The notes below the pieces were generated by a model. It was not told the DNA's origin, made no database searches, and was given only the letters and a program-made list of their open reading frames with translations. From G039029935 sp039029935 (lineage in GTDB: Bacteria; Chloroflexota; Anaerolineae; Caldilineales; Caldilineaceae): a DNA stretch of 13,855 bases. A program made the translations under genes and the position numbers. This document shows, piece after piece, positions 1-6,148 of the stretch. The number at the start of each line of letters is the position of its first letter. Within the stretch, counting starts at the first letter, position 1. The DNA is taken from contig JBCCFC010000205.1 in NCBI GenBank assembly GCA_039029935.1, forward strand, positions 1 through 13,855, read 5' to 3'.

Positions 1-1
1 G

Positions 2-600
2 GGAAATCCTCCTCTGAGCTGCTCAGAAATTTTGGTCCGTACCACCAATCCCGATCCGTGGCCAGCTGAGCTGCGGAAACTCCTCTGGCAGATTTTGCTT
101 TCGTTGGGGATTGAGCCAGCGGGGGTTGCCAGTTTCCTTGACGAATTGCCAGCCGCCTTGCAGGGCAACGCCGATGGGGTGGAACTGTTGATGGATGTGG
201 GTGAGGGGATCAGCTTGACACCACCATGTGGCTCTACAGCGTCGGTGGCATGATGGGTGAAGAATATGTACCGCTCTCTGTCACCACATGGGCATACCGT
301 GAATTGGGCTTGACACCAGCACCAGAGGTTGCGGGCTTGGCTGGCACAGAACTGTGGGCCGAAGTCTCGCTCGAACTCATCCCCGAACTGGAAGGCGACC
401 ATCTGATTGTCTTCCCCAACGCCTATGGCGGTGACGAAATCGGCTCTGGATTGGATGACTATCTTGACTCACCACTCTGGCAGACCGTGCCTGCGGTTGA
501 GGCTGGCAATGTGCATCAAGTCACAGCCAACAACTCGATTGAAGGCTACTGGACCACGCCGCACTTGATCCAAGCGTTCCTGACGGCATTGGAGGAATAG
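2..600 (+). pseudogene. Ferric-siderophore substrate-binding protein, C-terminal part, apparently frameshifted and truncated by window start
   Basis: The frame open from 226 to the stop at 598-600 reads as the C-terminal lobe of a FepB/FecB-type periplasmic binding protein. It has an RELGLTPAPE segment, then TELWAEVSLELIPEL, DHLIVF, SPLWQTVPAVEAGNVHQV and a final helix, in the order usual for the Peripla_BP_2 fold. There is no proper N-terminus: 226 has no ribosome site and the frame is closed by a TGA at 202-204. The frame one base over is open from base 2 to 253 and could encode the inter-lobe helix (ELRKLLWQILLSLG, then FLDELPAAL). One extra G in the G-run at 205-208 would join the two frames. 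The family call for the 226-600 part is fairly firm. That the upstream frame belongs to the same protein is inferred. The break could be a real mutation or a homopolymer sequencing error. Confidence 0.6.
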
Positions 601-616
601 GTGATCGCGGCATGGA

Positions 617-629
617 GATTGGTCCAATC
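617..629. promoter_or_regulatory. Short palindrome in the leader of the thioredoxin-like ferredoxin gene (candidate operator)
   Basis: GATTGG and CCAATC are perfect inverted arms around a single T, in the 82-bp gap between the binding-protein remnant and the gene starting at 683. It does not match a Fur or DtxR consensus that I can recognise. Its position would suit an operator, but a 6-bp arm can arise by chance. Confidence 0.2.
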
Positions 630-682
630 TAGGCGACCTCAAAACATCAGTGATCTAAATACTTAATCAAACGGACGATCAT

Positions 683-1756
683 ATGACAGCGAGACGGAAG
701 AACGAAAAAGTGTATTGCAACGTTGCCGCACGTGAACTGGGTCTGGACCCCGCAGGCTATGCAGGCTACTTCAACGATGCCGTGTTGATTGAAACAGCAC
801 TGCCTTGGAAACGGTCCGTCTACCAAGAGGCTGGGGCATTGCCACAAGAAGCCATTGACATCATGGGCCTGTGGATGCAACGCTACCAAGAAACAGGCGT
901 CTTTGGTCATCGTCCGCTGTTGATTGCGCCTGATGATGAGTACTCAGAGCAAGGGCATCGACGTATCGTCTACTATGAACGTCCTTGCCAAGATGAGACG
1001 GGCGGTATGTCAAACACAATGCCAAACGCAATACCAAACACAATGCCATTTGCCGAGTTTGCGCGCATGGAATATCTGGTTCCAGAAGAAGATGCCGGGC
1101 GGCTATTGTGGGCATTGTTTGAGGACAAGGAGACGCTGCCGGAATTTGACGCCTATCGCATCAACGGCGATACACACGTGCGCGACATTCTGGTCTGCAC
1201 ACATGGCACAATCGACGTGGCCTGTGCAAAGTTTGGCTATCCACTCTATGACTTGCTGCGCACCGAATTTGCGATGGACACAGCCCAAGCGCAGTTACGT
1301 GTTTGGCGTGTGAGCCATTTTGGGGGACACGTCTTTGCCCCCACACTCATGGACATGCCAACGGGTCACTATTGGGCCTATGTCGGTGAAGCACAAGCCG
1401 CACAGATCGTCGAGCGCAACGGTGATGTGGCCGACCTGCGTGACCATTATCGCGGCTGGGCCGGGCTGGAGGCTGGCTTTGCCCAAGCAGCCGAGCGTGA
1501 AATGTGGCAACGTGAGGGCTGGGCATGGTTTGACTATGCGCGACGCGGCAATGTGACCGCCAAAGATGTGCCAGCCGATGAGAACAAAAAGCCACAATGG
1601 GCCGATGTCAGTGTCCATTATGCAACACAGGCTGGTGCAGAGCAGAGCTACCATGCACACGTTGAAGTCTGTCGAACCGTTGAAACCGCGCCATCGACCG
1701 ATCATGACAAGTTATTTGCCTATTCACTCTATGATGTGACGAAGATGGTCAGCTAG
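683..1756 (+). CDS. Sucrase/ferredoxin-like (Apd1-type) thioredoxin-fold [2Fe-2S] protein
   Basis: This 357-residue protein belongs to the sucrase/ferredoxin-like (Suc_Fer-like) family. The N-terminal part has the family's early Cys (C12) and the segment VLIETALPWKRS (34-45). The C-terminal thioredoxin-like ferredoxin part has VCTHGTIDVACAKFG (171-185) and SHFGGHVFAPT (211-221) followed by MPTGHYWAYV. The spacing C172-X8-C181 and H212-X3-H216 matches the two-Cys/two-His [2Fe-2S] ligand pattern described for yeast Apd1. The likely role is one-electron redox in the cytosol; no signal peptide is visible. The ATG at 683 has no strong Shine-Dalgarno sequence, but the conserved region starts close to it. 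Residues 109-122 are a low-complexity Asn/Pro/Met insertion encoded by three 12-bp repeats. The neighbours (siderophore-binding protein upstream, flavodoxin downstream) suggest a part in reductive iron release, which is inference. The family call is firm. Confidence 0.87.
   Translation: MTARRKNEKVYCNVAARELGLDPAGYAGYFNDAVLIETALPWKRSVYQEAGALPQEAIDIMGLWMQRYQETGVFGHRPLLIAPDDEYSEQGHRRIVYYERPCQDETGGMSNTMPNAIPNTMPFAEFARMEYLVPEEDAGRLLWALFEDKETLPEFDAYRINGDTHVRDILVCTHGTIDVACAKFGYPLYDLLRTEFAMDTAQAQLRVWRVSHFGGHVFAPTLMDMPTGHYWAYVGEAQAAQIVERNGDVADLRDHYRGWAGLEAGFAQAAEREMWQREGWAWFDYARRGNVTAKDVPADENKKPQWADVSVHYATQAGAEQSYHAHVEVCRTVETAPSTDHDKLFAYSLYDVTKMVS
1013..1048 (+). repeat. Three in-frame 12-bp tandem repeats inside the thioredoxin-like ferredoxin gene
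   Basis: Units 1013-1024, 1025-1036 and 1037-1048 are AACACAATGCCA, AACGCAATACCA and AACACAATGCCA. Units 1 and 3 are identical and unit 2 differs at two bases. They encode NTMP-NAIP-NTMP between the N-terminal part and the thioredoxin-like part, so the expansion keeps frame and lengthens a linker. Confidence 0.85.
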
Positions 1757-1919
1757 TCAGCTTGTCAGCTTGTCAGGTGGTCAGCCAGTCGGCTTGTCAG
1801 CTTGTCAGGTGGTCAGCCAGTCGGCTTGTCAGCTTGTCAGGTGGTCAGCCAGTCGGCTTGTCAGCCTGAAATGCTGAAATGCTGAAGTGCTGAAGTGCTG
1901 AAGTGCTGACTAGCTGACC
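1747..1919. repeat. Perfect 15-bp inverted repeat enclosing the 8-bp-unit array
   Basis: GGTCAGCTAGTCAGC at 1747-1761 is the exact reverse complement of GCTGACTAGCTGACC at 1905-1919. The interior continues as an imperfect stem, because TCAGC cores on the left can pair with GCTGA cores on the right every 8 bp. A transcript of this spacer could fold into a long hairpin, and the DNA could form a cruciform. No poly-T tail follows, so it is not a standard terminator. Confidence 0.9.
1749..1916. repeat. Array of twenty-one 8-bp units including three perfect 32-bp copies
   Basis: The whole stretch can be cut into consecutive 8-mers. The left two thirds use variants of TCAGCTTG (TCAGCTAG, TCAGGTGG, TCAGCCAG, TCGGCTTG). 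Within it, 1765-1796, 1797-1828 and 1829-1860 are identical 32-bp copies. From 1869 the units become AAATGCTG (two), AAGTGCTG (three) and ACTAGCTG, which carry the complementary GCTGA core. The first unit contains the TAG stop of the preceding gene. The array ends just before the ribosome-binding site of the flavodoxin fusion gene. Confidence 0.95.
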
Positions 1920-1937
1920 CGCTATAGGAGAAACAAT

Positions 1938-3017
1938 ATGAGTGACACAAAATCATCTAATTTCCGTCTGGACGAAAGCGACCCACGTTTTCTGATTGTT
2001 CATGAAGAGGGACATCCAGATCGAGACGATTATCAGCAATTTATGCAGCATTGGGTCTCTCGGCTAGATGCCTATGAACAGTCGGACGATGTGGCGTGTT
2101 TTGGCGTGTTGATTGTGCATGGTCGTCATGAACATGATCACGATGATGAGGATCATGAACATGAGCGTGATGGCGATGCAGAAGCGGCGTTCACACGCAT
2201 GATCAACGACTTTCGCCGTGACCACCGTGACCGTGTGAGTGTGGCTTGCACGGGCTATGCCAATGTCTATGATGCGGAGGATATCAAAAAATGGTATGGC
2301 GAGGGCGAGGAAGGGCTGACCAAGATGAGCGAGAACATGCAGCGGTTCTCGCAATACATGTTTGGCGTTCCAGCAGGTGTCTTCACCGAGGTTGATGCGG
2401 CCAAAGCATGGCTCATCAAACAGGGATCTGTACCGCAATCACCAGACGCAGAGGAGCCAGCCGCCAATCAACCAGCCTCAATCACAGAGAGCAGCGTCGG
2501 CCTCTTCTATGGCAGCACCACAGGCGTCACCGAGCATGTCGCCCAGTGCATCGAAACCGCGTGGGCTGACGCTGGTCAAGAGCCGCTCATCACGCTCAAC
2601 ATCACCGATGTGGATGACATCAGCGTCCTCGCCGACTTTGACAAGCTCATCCTTGGCATCCCTACATGGAACATCGGTCAACTGCAAGATGATTGGGAGA
2701 TTGTGTTCCCCGATCTTGATGACCTTGACTTCACAGGCACACAGGTTGCCCTCTTTGGCATCGGCGACGCACACGGCTATCCCGAAAACTTCCTTGATGC
2801 AATGGGCATGTTGGGGGACAAAGTACGCGGTCGGGGTGCGCAACTCGTCGGCTACTGGCCCACCGATGGCTATGAATTTGACGCCTCCACAGCCCTAGAC
2901 AACGGCATGTTTATGGGGCTGGGGATTGACGAAGTGCGCCAAGCCGACTTGACCGAGGAACGGGTGACACAGTGGGTGGCGCAGGTAATTGGTGAATTTG
3001 CGCTTGTGGCTACGTAG
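1938..3017 (+). CDS. STAS/SpoIIAA-like domain fused to a long-chain flavodoxin
   Basis: The 359-residue protein has two parts. Residues about 185-359 are a long-chain flavodoxin close in appearance to the cyanobacterial iron-stress type. They show the FMN phosphate loop STTGVT (193-198), the flavin-stacking region IPTWNIGQLQDDWE with W244, and the second loop GIGDAHGYPENF with Y281. VGYWPTDGYEF and a C-terminal VTQWVAQVIGEF follow. Residues about 12-162 look like a STAS/SpoIIAA-like alpha/beta domain, ending in FGVPAGVFTEVDAAKAWL. It is interrupted at 61-80 by a stretch rich in His, Asp and Glu that could bind metal. A Pro/Ala/Glu-rich linker (about 165-183) joins them. The ATG at 1938 follows TAGGAG at 1925-1930. 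The flavodoxin should carry electrons in the cytosol; the N-terminal role is unknown. The flavodoxin assignment is firm and the STAS-like one is moderate. Confidence 0.88.
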   Translation: MSDTKSSNFRLDESDPRFLIVHEEGHPDRDDYQQFMQHWVSRLDAYEQSDDVACFGVLIVHGRHEHDHDDEDHEHERDGDAEAAFTRMINDFRRDHRDRVSVACTGYANVYDAEDIKKWYGEGEEGLTKMSENMQRFSQYMFGVPAGVFTEVDAAKAWLIKQGSVPQSPDAEEPAANQPASITESSVGLFYGSTTGVTEHVAQCIETAWADAGQEPLITLNITDVDDISVLADFDKLILGIPTWNIGQLQDDWEIVFPDLDDLDFTGTQVALFGIGDAHGYPENFLDAMGMLGDKVRGRGAQLVGYWPTDGYEFDASTALDNGMFMGLGIDEVRQADLTEERVTQWVAQVIGEFALVAT

Positions 3018-3036
3018 GGTGACTGCTGTGATGAGG

Positions 3037-3378
3037 TTATGCCACTGCAAATTCAGTATATGATCTCATTTCTGGTGGATGGAATCCCAAAACAATATCG
3101 TCGGTGGGAACACCACGTTCAATGAGTGCATCCACAATGCCCGCCTCAGTCCAATCATTTTCAACCCAAATTTTGCCATTGGAAAGACGCATATAGATGG
3201 CCGGAACAAGCATACGCCCTCGTTTTGTCCAACCTACATTTAACAGCAAATAGTTATCGTGCAGCTCATCAAAACTCAGTTGCGTTTCGATTGCTTGCTG
3301 TGGGGATTCTTCCATATATTTAGCCTGTGTTTTCAGTAGGTCTTTGACAATGTTTCGATAACTAACTAATCGGTCCAT
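3037..3378 (-). CDS. xisI: XisI-family protein (FdxN element excision controlling factor)
   Basis: The 113-residue product matches the XisI family at the usual length. It starts MDRLVSYRNIVKDLL, then has LSFDELHDNYLLLNVGW, IYMRLSNGKIWVENDWTE, and ends with IVDALIERGVP, DIVLGFHPPEMR and YTEFAVA. In Anabaena, XisI with XisH and XisF is needed for excision of the fdxN element, but most xisHI pairs in bacteria lie far from any such element and have no known role. The start overlaps the end of xisH by 13 bp, so the two are probably translated together from a minus-strand transcript. No recombinase is present in this window. Confidence 0.93.
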   Translation of the reverse strand: MDRLVSYRNIVKDLLKTQAKYMEESPQQAIETQLSFDELHDNYLLLNVGWTKRGRMLVPAIYMRLSNGKIWVENDWTEAGIVDALIERGVPTDDIVLGFHPPEMRSYTEFAVA

Positions 3379-3779
3379 AAAACGACCTCCTTTTGTTCTA
3401 TATCTACGACAACTAACAGAACAGAAAAACGCTCGACAAGTCGTTGAACTGCTTTTAACTGAAAAGTATCGTGATAGGCTCTGGTGCTAATCCCCAGGTA
3501 TACCTTTCGGTCTGGCTCAACATCTTCCAGATACGTCTGGTAGATAACATATTGTCCAAGCGCATCTCTTACATCTTTGGTTGTTGAGCGTCCAAGAAAG
3601 CTTTTCACCTCAACCGCAATTTTCTCCAGACCGCGTTGGGCTGCAATCACTCGTTCCGCAGCGATATCAGGCTGGATGGTAAGTTCTTCATACCGTACTG
3701 TAAAGTGTTCTGATGTAACTGTCCATCCATCATTTTCTAAAGCGTCTTTGACAGGATCATGAATCAAATCTTTCGCCAT
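3366..3779 (-). CDS. xisH: XisH-family protein, PD-(D/E)XK nuclease-like fold
   Basis: The 137-residue product matches the XisH family along its length: MAKDLIHDPVKDALENDGW, IQPDIAAERVIAAQRG, IAVEVKSFLG, DALGQYVIYQTYL and a final VVLWTD. D38 and the E57-V-K59 pair fit a PD-(D/E)XK nuclease-like active site, so it may cut or bind DNA or RNA; that is inferred from the motif. It is the first gene of the minus-strand pair with xisI. The gene is AT-richer than the siderophore genes on either side, in line with separate acquisition. Confidence 0.93.
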   Translation of the reverse strand: MAKDLIHDPVKDALENDGWTVTSEHFTVRYEELTIQPDIAAERVIAAQRGLEKIAVEVKSFLGRSTTKDVRDALGQYVIYQTYLEDVEPDRKVYLGISTRAYHDTFQLKAVQRLVERFSVLLVVVDIEQKEVVLWTD

Positions 3780-3827
3780 TATACAACATCACCTTTAACT
3801 TTTTCTCTTTAGCTCGTATATATGGTA

Positions 3828-3850
3828 GTGATATACATATTTTATATCAC
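3828..3850. promoter_or_regulatory. AT-rich inverted repeat in the divergent xisH / downstream-pair spacer
   Basis: GTGATATA (3828-3835) and TATATCAC (3843-3850) form a perfect 8-bp inverted repeat with a 7-bp spacer. It lies in the 183-bp AT-rich region between the divergent genes xisH and 3963. That position suits an operator controlling one or both directions. I see no confident -35/-10 pair. Confidence 0.35.
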
Positions 3851-3962
3851 GGATATTAAATAGACCAGTTACTTAAACAGTGACACCAACTTTCATCTAT
3901 GATGTACCCGTTTTATAAATCATCATTATATTCAACATTCATTGTTAATGAGGAGATTGATT

Positions 3963-4388
3963 ATGTACAATGTTGCGGTGTCTAAGCCTGCTGGTATTGA
4001 GCAAATTGCGGCTGTGATTAATAGCATGAATCCAGTCGAGCAAAATGAACTGTTGGCATTGGTGCCAGGCTTTTATAACCGAGTCCTTCAAATAGATAGA
4101 AGGATACAAAGTTATGAACAAATAAAGCATGAAACGCAACAAGAAGAGCCAATATCGGCAGGGCAAATCACTGCTGATAAGACGCATGAACGTGTGCGAG
4201 ACTGGGTCTTGAATGCGTTTGATAACAAACCACCCAGTTTGGATGCCGTTTTCTTTGATGGATGGACGCTTGGTGAGTATCTATCGTTATCCGACGAGCA
4301 AGAGGCCGAGTTATGGGCCAAGTGGGAAGATGTAGACCTGTTTGACATGGGAGAGGTTGAGGTATCGCCCAATGTTGTACTTGTATGA
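3963..4388 (+). CDS. Hypothetical protein, candidate antitoxin partner of the downstream PIN-like gene
   Basis: I do not recognise the family of this 141-residue acidic protein. The N-terminal third reads AGIEQIAAVINSMNPVEQNELLALVPGF. The middle is polar and helix-rich. The C-terminal part has HERVRDWVLNAFDNKPPSLDAVFFDGWTLGEYLSLSDEQEAELWAKWEDVD. The ATG at 3963 is chosen over upstream TTG 3942 and ATG 3948 because GAGGAG at 3950-3955 sits 7 bp before it. The gene's end overlaps the start of the next gene by 17 bp, which suggests coupled translation. A small acidic protein directly before a PIN-like protein resembles an antitoxin, but the role is inferred from arrangement only. Confidence 0.6.
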   Translation: MYNVAVSKPAGIEQIAAVINSMNPVEQNELLALVPGFYNRVLQIDRRIQSYEQIKHETQQEEPISAGQITADKTHERVRDWVLNAFDNKPPSLDAVFFDGWTLGEYLSLSDEQEAELWAKWEDVDLFDMGEVEVSPNVVLV

Positions 4389-4887
4389 TAAAGCGAGCGC
4401 GAGGGCAACACTTCGCGGTCTATTAAAATCAGCCTATAGGAAGCCATTGACGCCCATTGAAGATGTATCCATACAACTGTTCCAAAACAGTATGCACAGA
4501 ACCGACCAGCTATGCATCTCGCCCTCAACGGCCGCGATATTGAATCAACTTGCACAACAACCGTTATATGCACGGTTTATCGCGCTGTTTTTTCAAGAAG
4601 TGGCCGTCATTTCACCCACTCGTTACTGCAAACGGTGGGCGAGCCGTTTACGACACCACAATTTTAGCGGTGAAGATGCCACAATCTTGGCATTGTCTAC
4701 ATTTGCATCCTTGGGTGGCATCGTCACATCAATGGATTATGTCGTGACCTTTGACAAAAACATGATCAATCGTTGGCAAACTCAACACTCGATTATTCAA
4801 ACTCGGTTTGATGCAATACATAATGATTGGGCGTCATCGTATCGCATGGCAAAATTGCCCCAAGTGGTTTCCTTATTGGGTGACTAA
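4372..4887 (+). CDS. PIN-like domain protein, candidate toxin of a type II-like pair
   Basis: The 171-residue protein begins MLYLYDKAS, with an early Asp (D6). A later block has RWASRLRHHNFSGEDATILALSTFAS (88-113) and then DYVVTFDKNMINRW (122-135). An Asp near the N-terminus, then a GEDATILALA-like helix and a VTFDK strand, fits a PIN-like ribonuclease core with D6, E101/D102 and D128 as candidate metal ligands. The ATG at 4372 is preferred because GAGGT at 4359-4363 precedes it by 8 bp; a TTG at 4342 would extend it by ten residues. It overlaps the upstream gene by 17 bp. It is basic while its partner is acidic, as in toxin-antitoxin pairs. The PIN assignment is tentative. Confidence 0.6.
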   Translation: MLYLYDKASARATLRGLLKSAYRKPLTPIEDVSIQLFQNSMHRTDQLCISPSTAAILNQLAQQPLYARFIALFFQEVAVISPTRYCKRWASRLRHHNFSGEDATILALSTFASLGGIVTSMDYVVTFDKNMINRWQTQHSIIQTRFDAIHNDWASSYRMAKLPQVVSLLGD

Positions 4888-5013
4888 ATGACACAAATAA
4901 GGGTAATTGTCGTAGACTCCTATGGAATCGCATCCAAAATTGGGACGATTTCATCTTATACTGTCAATCAATCGACAGACAGGACGCATTAGTATGCGTA
5001 CATGTTACTTGCT

Positions 5014-5040
5014 AAATATCAATAAAAAAATATCAATAAA
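5014..5040 (+). repeat. Two 13-bp direct repeats before the lipoprotein gene (candidate regulator site)
   Basis: AAATATCAATAAA occurs at 5014-5026 and again at 5028-5040, a 14-bp period, ending 13 bp before the ATG at 5054. The position is right for a regulator binding site or an AT-rich translation enhancer in the leader. No known iron-regulator consensus is recognised. Confidence 0.5.
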
Positions 5041-5053
5041 ATCAGAGAAAATC

Positions 5054-6145
5054 ATGATAACAATTCGGTTAGCACTTATCAAGGTGTGCCTTTTGATAGG
5101 ACTGATTCTGCTGGCAGCATGTGCCCCGATTGAGGCTCCCGCGGCAAAAGAAACAGCCGCAGACGATGCGGTAGCAGATGCCTCAGCAGACTGTGACGAG
5201 GGCTTTCGGCTCTTTGACCACGAGCGGCTGGCGACGGAACCCGTATGTATTCCCGAAACCATTGAGCGTGTTGCGCCGCTTGATCTGAACAGCATGGAGT
5301 ACATGCTCATCAATGACATGGCGTTTATTGCCGGTTCACAGATTGCCCAGTTCTTTATCGGCAATACCCATCCTGAATGGTTGCCCAAACTGGTTGAGGT
5401 TACAGAGGGGTTGCCCGATATGGGCGCGTTCCCACCCAACATGGAGGCGGTTGCGCTTGCCAACCCAGACATCATTATCACCGAAATGGGGTACTATGAA
5501 GACAACATGTATGACTTGATGGCCGAGATTGCGCCGACCATTGTCTATGAATCGTCGGAGGACGCCTATCAAGATTGGAAGCCGCAGTTTCGTTTCTTTG
5601 GTGAGCTGCTGGGCATGGAGGATGTGAGCGAGGCGTTGATTGCGGGCTACTACGAACGCATTGATGCGCTGCATGAGGCCATTGGTGATTCTCTGGGGGG
5701 TGAGACAGTTTCTGTGGTGCGCGCTCGTCCCGGTGGTGATTTGGGGATGCGCTTGGCGGGGTCATTCACAGGCGTCATTCTGGGTGACTTGGGCATTGCC
5801 CAGCCCGAAGCACAACAGGCGGCATTTGACCCAGAGACAGGCTTTATCCAGATTGATGTTAGCCAAGAACGCTGGGACTTGGTGGATGGCAGCTATCTCT
5901 TTGTCTATGGTGTGCAGCCGACCGAGGCAGGAACCAATGAGGCGCAGGCGTTGATCGAGTCGCTGGCCGATGATGCGATTTGGAATGCGTTGGGCGCAGT
6001 GCAAAGTGGCAATGCCCATGCGATGGACGCCCACTGGCATGGCTTTGGTCTGCTCTCGGCGCATGAGGTGATTGACGATATGTTCCGCATCTTGGCTGAC
6101 ACAGAGCCAACGGTCGAGAACCCACTGCTGGCTCCAGGAGAATAG
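5054..6145 (+). CDS. Ferric-siderophore ABC transporter substrate-binding lipoprotein (FepB/FecB-like)
   Basis: The 363-residue protein begins with a lipoprotein signal peptide, hydrophobic from about 11 to 22, with the lipobox LAAC giving a lipidated Cys23. An acidic, Ala-rich linker follows. The rest has the Peripla_BP_2 pattern: ETIERVAPLDLNSMEYML, GAFPPNMEAVALANPDIIIT, IAPTIVYES, GELLGM, then VSVVRARPGGDLGMRLAGSFTGVILGDLG and IDVSQERWDLVDGSYLFVYG in the C-terminal lobe. The ATG at 5054 is chosen because it starts the signal peptide; the frame runs back to 4922, but that extension would put 44 residues before it. The stop lies 3 bp before the next permease, so it is the first gene of an SBP-permease-permease operon. 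The ligand is probably a ferric siderophore; which one cannot be told. Confidence 0.92.
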   Translation: MITIRLALIKVCLLIGLILLAACAPIEAPAAKETAADDAVADASADCDEGFRLFDHERLATEPVCIPETIERVAPLDLNSMEYMLINDMAFIAGSQIAQFFIGNTHPEWLPKLVEVTEGLPDMGAFPPNMEAVALANPDIIITEMGYYEDNMYDLMAEIAPTIVYESSEDAYQDWKPQFRFFGELLGMEDVSEALIAGYYERIDALHEAIGDSLGGETVSVVRARPGGDLGMRLAGSFTGVILGDLGIAQPEAQQAAFDPETGFIQIDVSQERWDLVDGSYLFVYGVQPTEAGTNEAQALIESLADDAIWNALGAVQSGNAHAMDAHWHGFGLLSAHEVIDDMFRILADTEPTVENPLLAPGE

Positions 6146-6148
6146 CGC

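Noticed and set aside
601..682. Fur or DtxR box before the [2Fe-2S] protein gene
   Set aside because: Only a 6-bp palindrome is seen and it does not match either consensus; listed only as a weak candidate operator.
1765..1860. Three 32-bp repeats resembling a short CRISPR array
   Set aside because: The copies are directly adjacent with no spacers and are built of 8-bp subunits; no cas genes are present.
3942..3962. Earlier TTG/ATG starts for the antitoxin-like gene
   Set aside because: The Shine-Dalgarno GAGGAG at 3950-3955 fits ATG 3963 and lies inside the longer versions.
4922..5053. N-terminal extension of the first binding lipoprotein from ATG 4922
   Set aside because: It would put 44 mostly polar residues before a complete lipoprotein signal peptide that starts at ATG 5054.
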